From positions 62,001 through 126,000 of the forward strand of contig NZ_JMIH01000013.1 of the NCBI RefSeq assembly GCF_000714815.1: a stretch of DNA of 64,000 nucleotides, in the 5' to 3' direction. Positions 37,658 to 46,803 of this stretch are shown piece by piece; positions within the stretch are counted from its first letter, which is position 1; each line of letters opens with the position of its first letter. Under the pieces are notes generated by a model. That model was not told the origin of the DNA. It worked only from the letters and a program-made list of their open reading frames with translations, and searched no databases. This DNA comes from Anditalea andensis (GTDB taxonomy: Bacteria; Bacteroidota; Bacteroidia; Cytophagales; Cyclobacteriaceae). The position numbers were made by a program, and so were the translations under genes.

Positions 37658-38776
37658 TTATGGCATGTCTATGATAATGGGATGAGGAGTAAAGCATAAA
37701 AGAAAAATCAATACCGCAATCCATCCTATAATTTTCTGGTTTCTGCTCAGGGATCGACCGTCTTCGACAGGCGGATGTTCTACACCCAATATCCTGCCTA
37801 AAAGAAAAGCAAAAAAGAGCCAACCGCTATATCCCTCTAGCCCTGGATATATAAAGGCCAAACCATATTGCGCCGCTACAATTAAAAGTACAGTCATCCA
37901 TCTGGTTTGTTCTGACATACGTGTTTTTCTAAAACAGATATACACAAAACCTATATATAGTGGAAGGGCGAACATCAGGTAACTGGAGGTTTCATAAGGG
38001 GTCACCATGCCTAAACCTGCGTAGAAAATGAAAGCTATGTAAGCCACTAATGTGATCCACTGGTGGTGCTTTGGAAACAATCCAAATACCACATGTCCCC
38101 CGTCCAATTGGCCTATAGGCAACAAATTAATAGCAGTAAAAAAGAGCGTTAAAAATCCAGCAAAGAGATATGGATAATGCATCATTTCATTCATCGGCGG
38201 CATGGATTCTGGATCTGCCAAGGTTTTTTCCATGATATAGAACAATAGATTATATCCAAAAGATATATCCATCATTTCTACTGACGCATCAGTATCATCC
38301 AGTGGCTCCTGAAGGTATTCGGGATGAATTTCATAAATATAACTGGGATCCGGTAGGTGAGTAAAGCCATAAGTCAGCAAAGCCAAAGCGACTACGAAAC
38401 CTGCAATAGGTCCAGCAACCCCTATATCAAAGAAAATCCTTCTACTCGGCACCCTACTTTCAATTTTGATCAATGCGCCAAAAGTCCCGATGGATGGTGC
38501 TCCGATAAAGCCCAACCAGCCTGGTATAAAATAAGGAAGAGACGATCTTATCTTATGATATATGGAAGCAAATAAATGTCCAAGTTCATGTACCAACAGT
38601 ATACCTATAAAAGGAACGGAGAAATGCATGGATCGAAGAAAATACTCCCAAGTAAGCGGAGACTCAGAAGAAAGGATGGATCTGCCATAGATCCATTCTC
38701 CACCCGCCAGGGTGGTAGCTCCTAAAGTCAGTAAGAATAAAAGGGTATGTTTAAGGTATTGTTTTGTACTGTACAT
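37658..38776 (-). CDS. Site-2 protease family (M50) membrane metalloprotease
   Basis: This 372-residue protein with several membrane helices is an intramembrane zinc protease of the S2P family. The zinc motif HELGH is at residues 63-67, and the third ligand is D225 in LPIGQLDGGH. The segment GAPSIGTFGALIKIES, near 92-107, is usual in the Bacteroidota branch. Substrates are unknown; relatives cleave anti-sigma factors or signal-peptide remnants. The start lies 26 bases inside the upstream HAD gene, so the pair is cotranscribed. Confidence 0.9.
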   Translation of the reverse strand: MYSTKQYLKHTLLFLLTLGATTLAGGEWIYGRSILSSESPLTWEYFLRSMHFSVPFIGILLVHELGHLFASIYHKIRSSLPYFIPGWLGFIGAPSIGTFGALIKIESRVPSRRIFFDIGVAGPIAGFVVALALLTYGFTHLPDPSYIYEIHPEYLQEPLDDTDASVEMMDISFGYNLLFYIMEKTLADPESMPPMNEMMHYPYLFAGFLTLFFTAINLLPIGQLDGGHVVFGLFPKHHQWITLVAYIAFIFYAGLGMVTPYETSSYLMFALPLYIGFVYICFRKTRMSEQTRWMTVLLIVAAQYGLAFIYPGLEGYSGWLFFAFLLGRILGVEHPPVEDGRSLSRNQKIIGWIAVLIFLLCFTPHPIIIDMP

Positions 38777-39398
38777 TCGAAAAGAATTCCACTAAAGCTT
38801 TTGGATGATTTATTTGGTAAGTATGCAATCCAGCATTATTGGCGGCGATGATATTTGCTTCCAGATCATCGAAAAACAAACATTTATCAGCAGTAGTGTT
38901 CAACTGCCGGATCATCTCTTCATATATGGCAGGATCAGGTTTTTTATAGCCCATTTCATAACTCAGGAATAGCTTGTCGAAGATAGAAGAAAATGTCTGC
39001 ATGCCACAGTCTCTATGCAATATTTCTTCCACCTTTTTGTAATGAATCGAATTGGTATTACTTAACATGCATATGGTATAGTAGTTTTTTAACTCTTGGA
39101 GCAATGACATCCTTTCATATGGTATATGAAGCAGTAAAGCATTCCAAATAGTATCAATTTTTTCATCAGGCCAATCTTTCTTAAAGTCTGATCTTACCTT
39201 TTCCCTGAAAGCAGTCTCATCCACAATACCAGTTTCGAAGTGGGCATGTACATCTGACAGAAAAAAATTTTCAGCTAAATGAAAATCTTCCTCTGAAAGT
39301 TCTTCCTTTAACGATCTGATCGTTAAAGGAATATCTATATCAATGATCACGTTCCCTAGATCAAAGATTAAAAAATCGATATTTTTTAAATTTTTCAT
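38751..39398 (-). CDS. HAD-superfamily phosphatase, YihX-like
   Basis: Started at MKNLKNIDF (39398) the protein has 215 residues; an earlier start at 39455 would add a stretch unlike the family. The nucleophile motif reads IFDLGNVIIDID, with D13 and Gly where many HADs have the second Asp, as in E. coli YihX (alpha-glucose-1-phosphatase). Motif II is MLSNTNS, motif III K near YKKPDP, and motif IV FFDDLEAN. A sugar-phosphate substrate is likely but not proven. It overlaps the M50 protease gene by 26 bases. Confidence 0.88.
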   Translation of the reverse strand: MKNLKNIDFLIFDLGNVIIDIDIPLTIRSLKEELSEEDFHLAENFFLSDVHAHFETGIVDETAFREKVRSDFKKDWPDEKIDTIWNALLLHIPYERMSLLQELKNYYTICMLSNTNSIHYKKVEEILHRDCGMQTFSSIFDKLFLSYEMGYKKPDPAIYEEMIRQLNTTADKCLFFDDLEANIIAANNAGLHTYQINHPKALVEFFSNVQYKTIP

Positions 39399-39559
39399 GT
39401 GTGAATTAGTTGGTATTTTGAATTCAAATATGTAACATTGCAGTCCCAAAAGCAAGGTAAATATGATCTAGTTGAAGGGTTTCAAACTGAAAAGTAGTTT
39501 GAAGATCACATGTCGTTATTCCAACTACATTGAATGTTGAAAAACCTATAAAAGAATTC

Positions 39560-39583
39560 AATAATAATAATAATAATAATAAT
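39560..39583. repeat. AAT trinucleotide repeat, 8 units
   Basis: Eight perfect AAT units stand directly before the tRNA gene (one base separates them). Such microsatellites are rare in bacteria and could vary in length; this one falls in the tRNA promoter/leader region. Confidence 0.9.
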
Positions 39584-39584
39584 A

Positions 39585-39658
39585 GGGCCTATAGCTCAGT
39601 TGGTTAGAGCTTCTGACTCATAATCAGGAGGTCCCTGGTTCGAGCCCAGGTGGGCCCA
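39585..39658 (+). tRNA. tRNA with CAT anticodon (Met or Ile2)
   Basis: A 74-base cloverleaf: acceptor GGGCCTA pairs with TGGGCCC (one G-T pair), the D-arm has AGCTCAGTTGGTTAGAGC, the anticodon loop CTCATAA gives CAT, and the T-arm has CCTGGTTCGAGCCCAGG. The discriminator base is A and CCA is not encoded. The anticodon alone does not tell elongator tRNA-Met from lysidine-modified tRNA-Ile2; a G1-C72-type acceptor makes initiator use unlikely. Confidence 0.96.
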
Positions 39659-39662
39659 CTAT

Positions 39663-39694
39663 GCCGCTTAGTTTTCTAAGCGGCTTTTTTTTTT
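39663..39694 (+). terminator. Rho-independent terminator after the tRNA
   Basis: A 9-bp stem GCCGCTTAG/CTAAGCGGC (39663-39671 with 39676-39684) with loop TTTT is followed by ten T. It ends the tRNA transcript. Confidence 0.93.
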
Positions 39695-39900
39695 ATTTAT
39701 TAAATAATATGAATACACCTTTCTCATATTATACAGCCAAAAGCTATACCGCTATCCCTCCGCCAAATCTTCTCTGTAAACAAACCAAAGGTACTCCAAT
39801 CATTTAAACAAAATCATTAGGAAAACACCTTTACACAGATTTCTGATGACGGGGATATTAAAGTCTGGGATGGTATATCCAATGCTGGTAGGGATAGGCA

Positions 39901-41109
39901 TTAAACCACTACCTGTGCCTCTTTGTCTACCACTTTAATCCTTCTGATTAGCGGAATACAGAGCAGACTGATCACAATGGCACCATATCCCACCAATTCA
40001 AAATTTAGCAAGCTACCATCAGTGTCTTCTACCAGAACCATTCCAGCAACATAAGAAGCTATACCGGCACTTAACTGTTGGACTGCAGAATTAAAACTTA
40101 AAAAACTACCCCTATTTTCGGGCTTGGCAGTCCCGGTTATCAAAGCTGCTGCAGGGACCATTCTACCATTGGACGTGACAAAAAACATCGTAGAGATAAG
40201 CAGAGCGTAGGCTATGGGAGTGACACCCATATTAGTTATCACAGCTATAGGGACTACATTCAAGCTCATGAAGACTATAAATACTTTAATTTTTCCATAT
40301 TTATCCGTCAGCCTTCCCACCCATGGAGAAGTAAAAATGGTAAAGAATCCACCAGCCATATAGATATAGGTGAGTTGCATTTCAGAAAACCCTACATTGG
40401 AAACCATATAGGGGCTTAGAAAAGGTATGATCATAAATTGTCCCAACATCATCATAATGGTGAGGGTAATAGCCCTCATCTGGTTTAGATTGCCTGTCAC
40501 ACGCTGAATAACCTGAATAGGGGAAGGCTTTAACTGTCCTGTGTGGATATGGGAAGTAATGCTGGGAACAAATTTATAAATAAGCAAAAAGATAATAACA
40601 GCCATAATCGCCAAAAAGAAAAATGGTGCATGCCAGCTAGAAAGGCTGGCGATAAACAGTCCAAAAGGAACTCCTACCACGGAAGCTACCGAAAATGCTG
40701 CCATAACCAATCCCATGGCTCTGCCTCTCCTTTCATCGGGAATGGCATCCCCTACTATGGCCAATATCAAGGCAGAAGTAAGTCCACCGAACAATCCAGA
40801 AATGATTCTGGCAGATAATAAAAAGACATAACTGGGCGCAAAGGCACAGGCAAGTGTTCCCAGAAAAAACCCTAGAAAAACCCACAGCAGTATTTTTCGC
40901 CTGTCATATTTATCTAGAAAGAAAGCTCCCAGAAAGCTACTTAATCCTGCTGCGAATGTATAAGATGAAACCAGTAATCCAAATTCCTGAGGTGATATGT
41001 CAAAGATCCGCATGAGTTGTGGACCCAAGGGCATCAAAATCATAAAATCTACTATATGCGTGAAATTAATGGCCGCTAGGGTCCATAGTAAAAGTTTTTC
41101 TTTGTTCAT
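39901..41109 (-). CDS. MFS exporter (DHA1-like)
   Basis: Started at MNKEKLLLW (41109) the protein has 402 residues and about 12 membrane helices, the usual MFS length. An upstream in-frame start at 41226 would add 39 charged, non-membrane residues and is less likely. Typical parts are FMILMPLGPQLMRIFDISPQ near 19-38, FFLDKYDRRKILL (motif A) near 60-72, and GDAIPDERRGRAMG near 124-137. The DHA1 branch exports drugs or sugars; the substrate is unknown. It stands alone, and the 5' leader has a TATCGATT-like sequence that does not match the LacI core exactly. Confidence 0.87.
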   Translation of the reverse strand: MNKEKLLLWTLAAINFTHIVDFMILMPLGPQLMRIFDISPQEFGLLVSSYTFAAGLSSFLGAFFLDKYDRRKILLWVFLGFFLGTLACAFAPSYVFLLSARIISGLFGGLTSALILAIVGDAIPDERRGRAMGLVMAAFSVASVVGVPFGLFIASLSSWHAPFFFLAIMAVIIFLLIYKFVPSITSHIHTGQLKPSPIQVIQRVTGNLNQMRAITLTIMMMLGQFMIIPFLSPYMVSNVGFSEMQLTYIYMAGGFFTIFTSPWVGRLTDKYGKIKVFIVFMSLNVVPIAVITNMGVTPIAYALLISTMFFVTSNGRMVPAAALITGTAKPENRGSFLSFNSAVQQLSAGIASYVAGMVLVEDTDGSLLNFELVGYGAIVISLLCIPLIRRIKVVDKEAQVVV

Positions 41110-41356
41110 TCTTTTAAAATCTTCTCTGATAAACCCCTGCCCGCGCTTATAAGTTCTCCATATTTTTTCGTTTGTCCAATTACTTTTATCCTTCATGAAA
41201 AATTTGAATAACCAATTTTTCAACACAGTCCATATCGATTAGATAGGATCCAAGTTCTAAAAATACCTCCAAAGAGGTATTGTCTTCATGTTAGTTTAAT
41301 TTTAATATTACAGCTTAATAACCCGGCCCATCCCACATTTTAATTACTTTTAAAAC

Positions 41357-42739
41357 ATGAAAACTATGAAACACTTCATTTTCACTATCTTATTCCTGTC
41401 CTTTTTTTGGGGGGCTTTCGCTCAAAATTCTTTTGTGGGTATCCAGAACAGTCCCAGAAAAGGAATGCTTCATACCATGATGAATCCTGCTGAAATCAAC
41501 CATTTACATAGAAAAGTGGAAGTCAACCTTTTTTCCGTCGGTGGATCCCTGAGTAATAATAAACTCAGCTTTATGGACATTATCGATGGAGGTGATATTC
41601 TGGATATGGCATTAGAACGTAGAGACGGGCCTGTGAACGTGAGAACAGAAGCTCAGATACTAGGACCATCATTTGGATTTAACGTCAACAAATGGGGATT
41701 CGGTTTTACTTCCCAGATAATCATGAAAGCAGATATCACAGATTTAGACACTGATCTCGGCAGAGCTTTAAACCAAAATTTCGTGGAAGGTTCATATCAG
41801 GCCAGCTTTAATTCACCCTTTAATCAGAGAATAAATGCATCAGGTAGGATAGAGCTGGGACTCACAGCAGGAAGAGAAATACTGGAATTCCGAAATCATT
41901 TATTATCTGCAGGAGGCACAGTTAAATTGCTTATACCTACTGCCTATGTTAATATGGGTATGAATAATATGAGAGGTAGTTTATCAGAATATAATGGTGA
42001 GTTTAGGCTATCTAATGCCACAGGGGAGCTTAACCTAAATTACCCTAGGGGCTTTGAAGAAAGTGATTTTATAGAAATGGCCACACGGTATAATTTAGGA
42101 AGTATATCAGGTATAGCGTTAGATCTTGGCTTTACTCATCAGCTAAAAAACAATTTTGGTGTACCGGTTTTAAGTTCAGGTCTTTCCCTAAGAAATATAG
42201 GCAGCTTAAATTTGGGAGCAAACCAAATCAATCACAATTATAATATCAATATCCCGGCTTCCGAATCCTTCAGAATAGATCTATTAGAGGGAAGTCTAGA
42301 AGAAATAGAAGAACAGCTTTTGGCTAGCGGCTACTTTTCAAGAGATATTAGAGGAGGAGACACACGGGTTAGCCTTCCCACCACCCTATCAGTCTATACT
42401 GATTTCAGACTAAGCCGTTTTTTTCATATTGGCATTTTTGGTCAACATCGGCTATCAAATCTATATGATAACGGCCATATCATCTCTCAAAACGTTTGGG
42501 CCATTACTCCCAGAGTGGTACTGGGTGGTTTTGAATTATATTCTCCATGGGCAAATTATGAAGTTTCGGGCATCACCGGTGGTTTAGGACTAAGATTAGG
42601 GGGATTTTTTGTTGGTAGCCAGTCGCTTATCTCTGGATTACTATTGAGCGATGGTATGATGGCAGATGTACAGGTAGGTTTAAGTTTAGGATTTGGTAAA
42701 AAATTGATCCCCCAAAAAAATCTTACCCCCAATTTTTAA
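41357..42739 (+). CDS. Outer-membrane beta-barrel-like protein, DUF5723 type
   Basis: The 460-residue product has a signal peptide ending near AFAQ (residue 22) and is beta-rich throughout, with alternating residues and Gly-rich turns. The opening GMLHTMMNPAEINHLHRKVEVNL-like segment resembles, from memory, DUF5723 proteins of Bacteroidota, which look like FadL/PorV-type outer-membrane proteins. It ends VGLSLGFGKK followed by a short tail. There are no operon partners. The function is unknown; a transport or surface role is an inference from fold only. Confidence 0.7.
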   Translation: MKTMKHFIFTILFLSFFWGAFAQNSFVGIQNSPRKGMLHTMMNPAEINHLHRKVEVNLFSVGGSLSNNKLSFMDIIDGGDILDMALERRDGPVNVRTEAQILGPSFGFNVNKWGFGFTSQIIMKADITDLDTDLGRALNQNFVEGSYQASFNSPFNQRINASGRIELGLTAGREILEFRNHLLSAGGTVKLLIPTAYVNMGMNNMRGSLSEYNGEFRLSNATGELNLNYPRGFEESDFIEMATRYNLGSISGIALDLGFTHQLKNNFGVPVLSSGLSLRNIGSLNLGANQINHNYNINIPASESFRIDLLEGSLEEIEEQLLASGYFSRDIRGGDTRVSLPTTLSVYTDFRLSRFFHIGIFGQHRLSNLYDNGHIISQNVWAITPRVVLGGFELYSPWANYEVSGITGGLGLRLGGFFVGSQSLISGLLLSDGMMADVQVGLSLGFGKKLIPQKNLTPNF

Positions 42740-42880
42740 TACAAATAATTTATATCATCCCTATACTGATCATAAATGCAGCTGGGAAAGTCATAATTGT
42801 AACCAATGGTAAACATCTAATAAAGTAATTATAAATATCATGTTTTAAAAAAAACTATAAACTAGTCCATGAAGTACTAA

Positions 42881-43300
42881 TTAATAAGAACCGGATGATT
42901 TACTCATTTCAGACTTTCTCATCGGCATGCTGTCAATACTATTAAAAATAAGCGTCCAGTCTAATGGCTCTTCTTTCTTTAACTTAACGCCCCCATCTAA
43001 ACCCAAAAGTACATACATGGTCCCTTTATAACCCATTTTATATTTAGTTTTTAAATGCTGGATGTATGCTGGTGAGAACATTAAGTTATGATTGGACGAT
43101 ACACTATCGCCTATTGCGTAATAGGCAATTTTTCTTTCGTCAATCTGCTTAGTTATACTATCGGTCATTACCAAATGGTCTACGGCATTATCTTGGAAAT
43201 ATAATACTACCCTATACTTCCATTTTAAATCCTCCAACGTTGACTGTGAATCCTGCATAAATAAAATCAAAAATAAAATGTTGTTAACCCATATGTTCAT
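42881..43300 (-). CDS. DUF4174 domain protein
   Basis: Started at MNIWVNNIL (43300) the protein has 139 residues, with a hydrophobic, signal-like N-terminus. It carries the DUF4174 pattern: LEDLKWKYRVVLYF near 22-35, and LGLDGGVKLKKEEPLDW near 101-117. It ends with IDSMPMRKSEM, a typical ending. DUF4174 proteins are thioredoxin-fold-like without the Cys pair; their function is unknown. A longer start at 43318 gives six more residues of little use. Confidence 0.75.
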   Translation of the reverse strand: MNIWVNNILFLILFMQDSQSTLEDLKWKYRVVLYFQDNAVDHLVMTDSITKQIDERKIAYYAIGDSVSSNHNLMFSPAYIQHLKTKYKMGYKGTMYVLLGLDGGVKLKKEEPLDWTLIFNSIDSMPMRKSEMSKSSGSY

Positions 43301-43504
43301 AGTACTATCAACCTCCACAGAGGCCTATTGTTTCTTATCATTCACTCCTGATTACCAGCGTGATTATGAAAAACGTTTATGATCATTAGAGCAACTTTTT
43401 ATATGGTTTGTACCGTGATTTAATTTTTTGTACAACCTATAAAACTATATAAAGAATAACAAGGCATCACCAATGCACCCTACCCTTATTCCCACAAATC
43501 ATGA

Positions 43505-44347
43505 TTACATAAAAAGGGCATCCTCTCTAAAAGCTTTAGCTTTTTCTTCCGAGTTGGGATAGCGTATTATTTCTATAATATTTCCATCCGGTTCCCAATT
43601 TATTAATCCCATTTGTTTAAACGCTACCAGCCAGTTTTCCATAATCCAAGACCCTCTCTTGGCATAAAAATAGGTAGCATTTGATACTATGGCCTCAAGA
43701 TGTCCAAGTGGCGGCACATATACCGGATGTTGTTGATGATAAACCTTAGCATTGATCAGCCAAAGTTTCATTCCGGCATCTTTAAGTTTCCACCCAAAAT
43801 CAGTATCTTCTCCTCCATATCCTAAAAATTTCTCATCAAAACCTCCCACGTTCATAAAGCTTTCACGGCTCATCGCAAAACAAAGGGACCAGAACAAATT
43901 AAAATCATTTTCTTGTACTGCTTCTTTATATTGTGGTCGGTGGGGATGGGGAATAGCTATTTCAAGTAAATTATTATACCCCCCATGGATTTTTGGCAGA
44001 TAATAAGGTGTGCCCATTAAAACCCTGTCATCTTTAAAATAAGTAATCATTTCTTCAAAATAAGACTGGTCTGGTATACAATCTACATCAAGAAAAAAAA
44101 GCTTGTCACAGGATGCTTCAGCGGCGCCTTGGTTTCTGGCTTTAGCTATGGGCAATCTTGTAGAATTATGCTCCATATGTACTACGGTTATGGCCATTTC
44201 GGAAAATTCACTAAGATCTAATCCCGGTTCATTTATTCCCACCACTATAATTTCTGTGGGATACAGTATGCTTGACTTTATTCCTATTAACTGGTTTCTG
44301 AGATGATCAATACGCCCACTGACGGTTATAATTAAACTAAAGGTCAT
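43505..44347 (-). CDS. Glycosyltransferase family 2 (galactosyltransferase-type)
   Basis: This 280-residue cytoplasmic enzyme has the GT-A fold. The metal-binding DVD is at D87-D89 in FFLDVDCIPD, and the C-terminal galactosyltransferase-type motif GYGGEDTDFGWK is at 176-187. It should transfer a sugar from a nucleotide donor during polysaccharide or glycolipid synthesis. Its start overlaps the stop of the upstream glycosyltransferase gene (ATGA), so the two are translationally coupled. It is the last of four glycosyltransferase genes on this strand. Confidence 0.9.
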   Translation of the reverse strand: MTFSLIITVSGRIDHLRNQLIGIKSSILYPTEIIVVGINEPGLDLSEFSEMAITVVHMEHNSTRLPIAKARNQGAAEASCDKLFFLDVDCIPDQSYFEEMITYFKDDRVLMGTPYYLPKIHGGYNNLLEIAIPHPHRPQYKEAVQENDFNLFWSLCFAMSRESFMNVGGFDEKFLGYGGEDTDFGWKLKDAGMKLWLINAKVYHQQHPVYVPPLGHLEAIVSNATYFYAKRGSWIMENWLVAFKQMGLINWEPDGNIIEIIRYPNSEEKAKAFREDALFM

Positions 44348-45405
44348 GCTATAAGAGATAAATTAGGCACATTTGCCCATGTTGAAATTGATTTTTTCAG
44401 AGAGGAGGGTTGATATTGGAAATGTTCCATCCATACCATCATATTATTAGGCGCATTTTGGTCAATAAATCTATCTACATCGGATATCTTATATCCGGCT
44501 AACTTTTCAAAATCCCAGTCAGTTGACCAGTCGATAGCAAGTTTTGAAGAGGTCAAAAATCTATGCATCCCATATTGTTCATCATAAGGCCTATCTTCTG
44601 GAATGGCTATAAAAGATCTACCCAAACTCAAAATCTCAGAAGTCAGGTTTAACCCACAGTTAGCTACAACCACACCAGCTGCAGACATTACCATTTGAGG
44701 GTCTGGGTGTATACCTTTATAGCATATATTATCTGCATATTGTACTTTAGGTACATTCCCATATATATCCACCATACGGTCCGAAAATCGTGCAGCTATT
44801 TTAGGGAGGTAATTTACCAGTCGGCTGTTTCCCCCACTTCCGGTAAAGACACATACAGCATGCTCAGGTCCCGTTATACTATTGGACCTTTCTTTAAATC
44901 GACTAAAAAAGCCAGTATAGATAGTTTTTTGTTTGACCCACTGAGGTATTTCTGGACCATCCAGGTCAGCAGGATAATAAGCCAATAAAAAAGTAGCCCC
45001 CTGAAAGGCTTGAAGATGTGCAGGATCATTCCTATTGCCCGGAAGTCTAACATAAGCATAAGGAATACTGGCGGCTCTGCACAATGCAGCCATTTCCACA
45101 CTTACATCGATAATCACTAAACGAATAGAACGATGAAGGATTTCTTTTAAAAAAAGCGCACTCCTTTCCTGAATTGATTTTTGTCCCACTGGTGAGTAAT
45201 GCAGGTAATCCGGAGGGGGAAAGATACCTGGTTCAGCTGCCGTACCGTCAGGATCTTCTGCAGGCATCTCAATCACCTCTACATTAGGACCAAACTGAAA
45301 TTTACTACTGGTAAATACCGGCATATTATATGCGGAACATTGTGCAAAAATCTGGGCATAAGTTGCATGCCCACTCCCATGTTGATGTGCGTAATAAGCT
45401 AGCAT
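44344..45405 (-). CDS. GT-B glycosyltransferase, MurG/GT28-like
   Basis: This 353-residue protein resembles the GT-B enzymes of the MurG/GT28 group. The N-terminal segment HQHGSGHATY (7-16) is the glycine-rich acceptor loop, and FTGSGGNSRLVN near 192-203 starts the donor-binding half. ANCGLNLTSEILSLGRSFIAIP, near 251-272 and containing more than one signature part, is the donor-site Glu region. It lies 6 bases after the GT4 gene and overlaps the GT2 gene by 4 bases. Donor and acceptor are unknown. Confidence 0.82.
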   Translation of the reverse strand: MLAYYAHQHGSGHATYAQIFAQCSAYNMPVFTSSKFQFGPNVEVIEMPAEDPDGTAAEPGIFPPPDYLHYSPVGQKSIQERSALFLKEILHRSIRLVIIDVSVEMAALCRAASIPYAYVRLPGNRNDPAHLQAFQGATFLLAYYPADLDGPEIPQWVKQKTIYTGFFSRFKERSNSITGPEHAVCVFTGSGGNSRLVNYLPKIAARFSDRMVDIYGNVPKVQYADNICYKGIHPDPQMVMSAAGVVVANCGLNLTSEILSLGRSFIAIPEDRPYDEQYGMHRFLTSSKLAIDWSTDWDFEKLAGYKISDVDRFIDQNAPNNMMVWMEHFQYQPSSLKKSISTWANVPNLSLIA

Positions 45406-45411
45406 AAATCT

Positions 45412-46482
45412 TTAATTAATGATCAATGTTTTCGTAACAGCTACCCCTTTATAATATTCTTCGTACCTCCTTACCATCGATTCAATACCACAAAAATTCT
45501 CCGCCCTTTCCCTGCATTGTCTACGATCTAAAGACATAGCTGAAATGATGCCAGCGGCAAATGCATCAGTATCAAAAGGAGGAATGATCACCCCACAGGT
45601 ATCATCTAGAATTTCACTTGCAGCACCTTTGTTCCAGGAAACCACAGGTGTGCCACAGGCCAGTGATTCAGCTAAGGTCAGCCCATATGGCTCATCCCAA
45701 GTACTGGTAAACAACATGACCTTGGCCCTTTGCAGCACTTCATTTATTTCTGCCTGTTTTAAATGCCCGATATACCTGACTGCATTGTCATCCAACAGGT
45801 GCTTCACTTCCTTATCAAAATACTCAGAATTACTGATAGGACCTGCTATGAGAATTTTTTTACCCGTCATTTTTGCAGCCTCTATAGCCAAATGTGTACC
45901 TTTTTCCGGGCAGATCCTGCCATACCAGAAGAGATATTCTTCAGGATGACTGTTATAGGTCCACTCATTCAGGCAAATCCCATTATAGATCACCTGGGCA
46001 TTTATCAGATGCTTATAAGTTTGGGCAAGAGATCTGCTCACCGTTGTAAAAAACTGACGGGGGGTTTTGATAGCTTTCAGTGCAAAATCAAGTTCAGGAA
46101 ATACAGGTGTATGAAAAGTAGTGATGAAAGGTACTGCAGATTGTTCTCCAAGTATAATTGGCAGATAATGTAAAGAGTGATTATGTATGATGTCAAAGCC
46201 ACCTGCCTGCACGTCCATCATCACCCTACTGTAATATGTGGCCGCGGTCTGATCAAAAAGATTTTTGTTCACCTGATCAAACGGAACATGAAAAGCCGGA
46301 AGTGCGATATCCATAAAAGTTTTAATCGGTAAATCGGCTGCTGATTCAGGATGCGCGTAGAGCACCACCTCGTGACCAGCAGACTGAAGCTTTTTGACTA
46401 AATTATAGGTTATCATCTCTAGCCCACCAGCGTAGGGCTCAGATATAGGGAAATTGGCATGAGCAATGATGGCGATCTTCAT
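45412..46482 (-). CDS. Glycosyltransferase family 4
   Basis: The 356-residue enzyme has the retaining GT-B fold of family 4. The N-terminal part shows EPYAGGLEMITYNLVKKL near 15-32, and the donor-binding half shows GRICPEKGTHLAIEAA near 187-202. The catalytic EX7E pattern is seen in EPYGLTLAE near 263-271, followed by CGTPVVSW. It is the first of three tightly linked glycosyltransferase genes; the next starts 6 bases on. The product is likely a surface polysaccharide or glycolipid. Confidence 0.92.
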   Translation of the reverse strand: MKIAIIAHANFPISEPYAGGLEMITYNLVKKLQSAGHEVVLYAHPESAADLPIKTFMDIALPAFHVPFDQVNKNLFDQTAATYYSRVMMDVQAGGFDIIHNHSLHYLPIILGEQSAVPFITTFHTPVFPELDFALKAIKTPRQFFTTVSRSLAQTYKHLINAQVIYNGICLNEWTYNSHPEEYLFWYGRICPEKGTHLAIEAAKMTGKKILIAGPISNSEYFDKEVKHLLDDNAVRYIGHLKQAEINEVLQRAKVMLFTSTWDEPYGLTLAESLACGTPVVSWNKGAASEILDDTCGVIIPPFDTDAFAAGIISAMSLDRRQCRERAENFCGIESMVRRYEEYYKGVAVTKTLIIN

Positions 46483-46803
46483 CTGTATATAATTGATTTT
46501 TAAATGGTCTGATGTAATCTCACAATATAGATATTCATTCCATCTGCGTATGTGACGCTATGGTTATGCTCGATTTCATCGGTTTATATTTTATAATTTA
46601 AAGGCTAGAAAGAATCAAATATGGCACTTCTAATTATCAGAGTTTTACTCCATAAACCCTCCTAGTGCTCGATCTTATGTGTTTATAATTTTTACAAAGG
46701 CCATAAATCTTACTGTACCGTAAGGCTGGATGAGTTCAGTAAGAGCTCCCATGAAAACTATCAGAAATGTCTATCTCTATGAATAAAGTAATTATTTTGC
46801 ACC
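46483..46803. other. Intergenic region in glycosyltransferase cluster
   Basis: These 321 bases between the GT4 start and the membrane GT2 stop hold no ORF, terminator or promoter box that I can support. Confidence 0.45.

Noticed and set aside
39560-39583. Short-unit repeat considered as a CRISPR-like array
   Set aside because: It is a pure AAT trinucleotide run with no spacers and no cas genes nearby.
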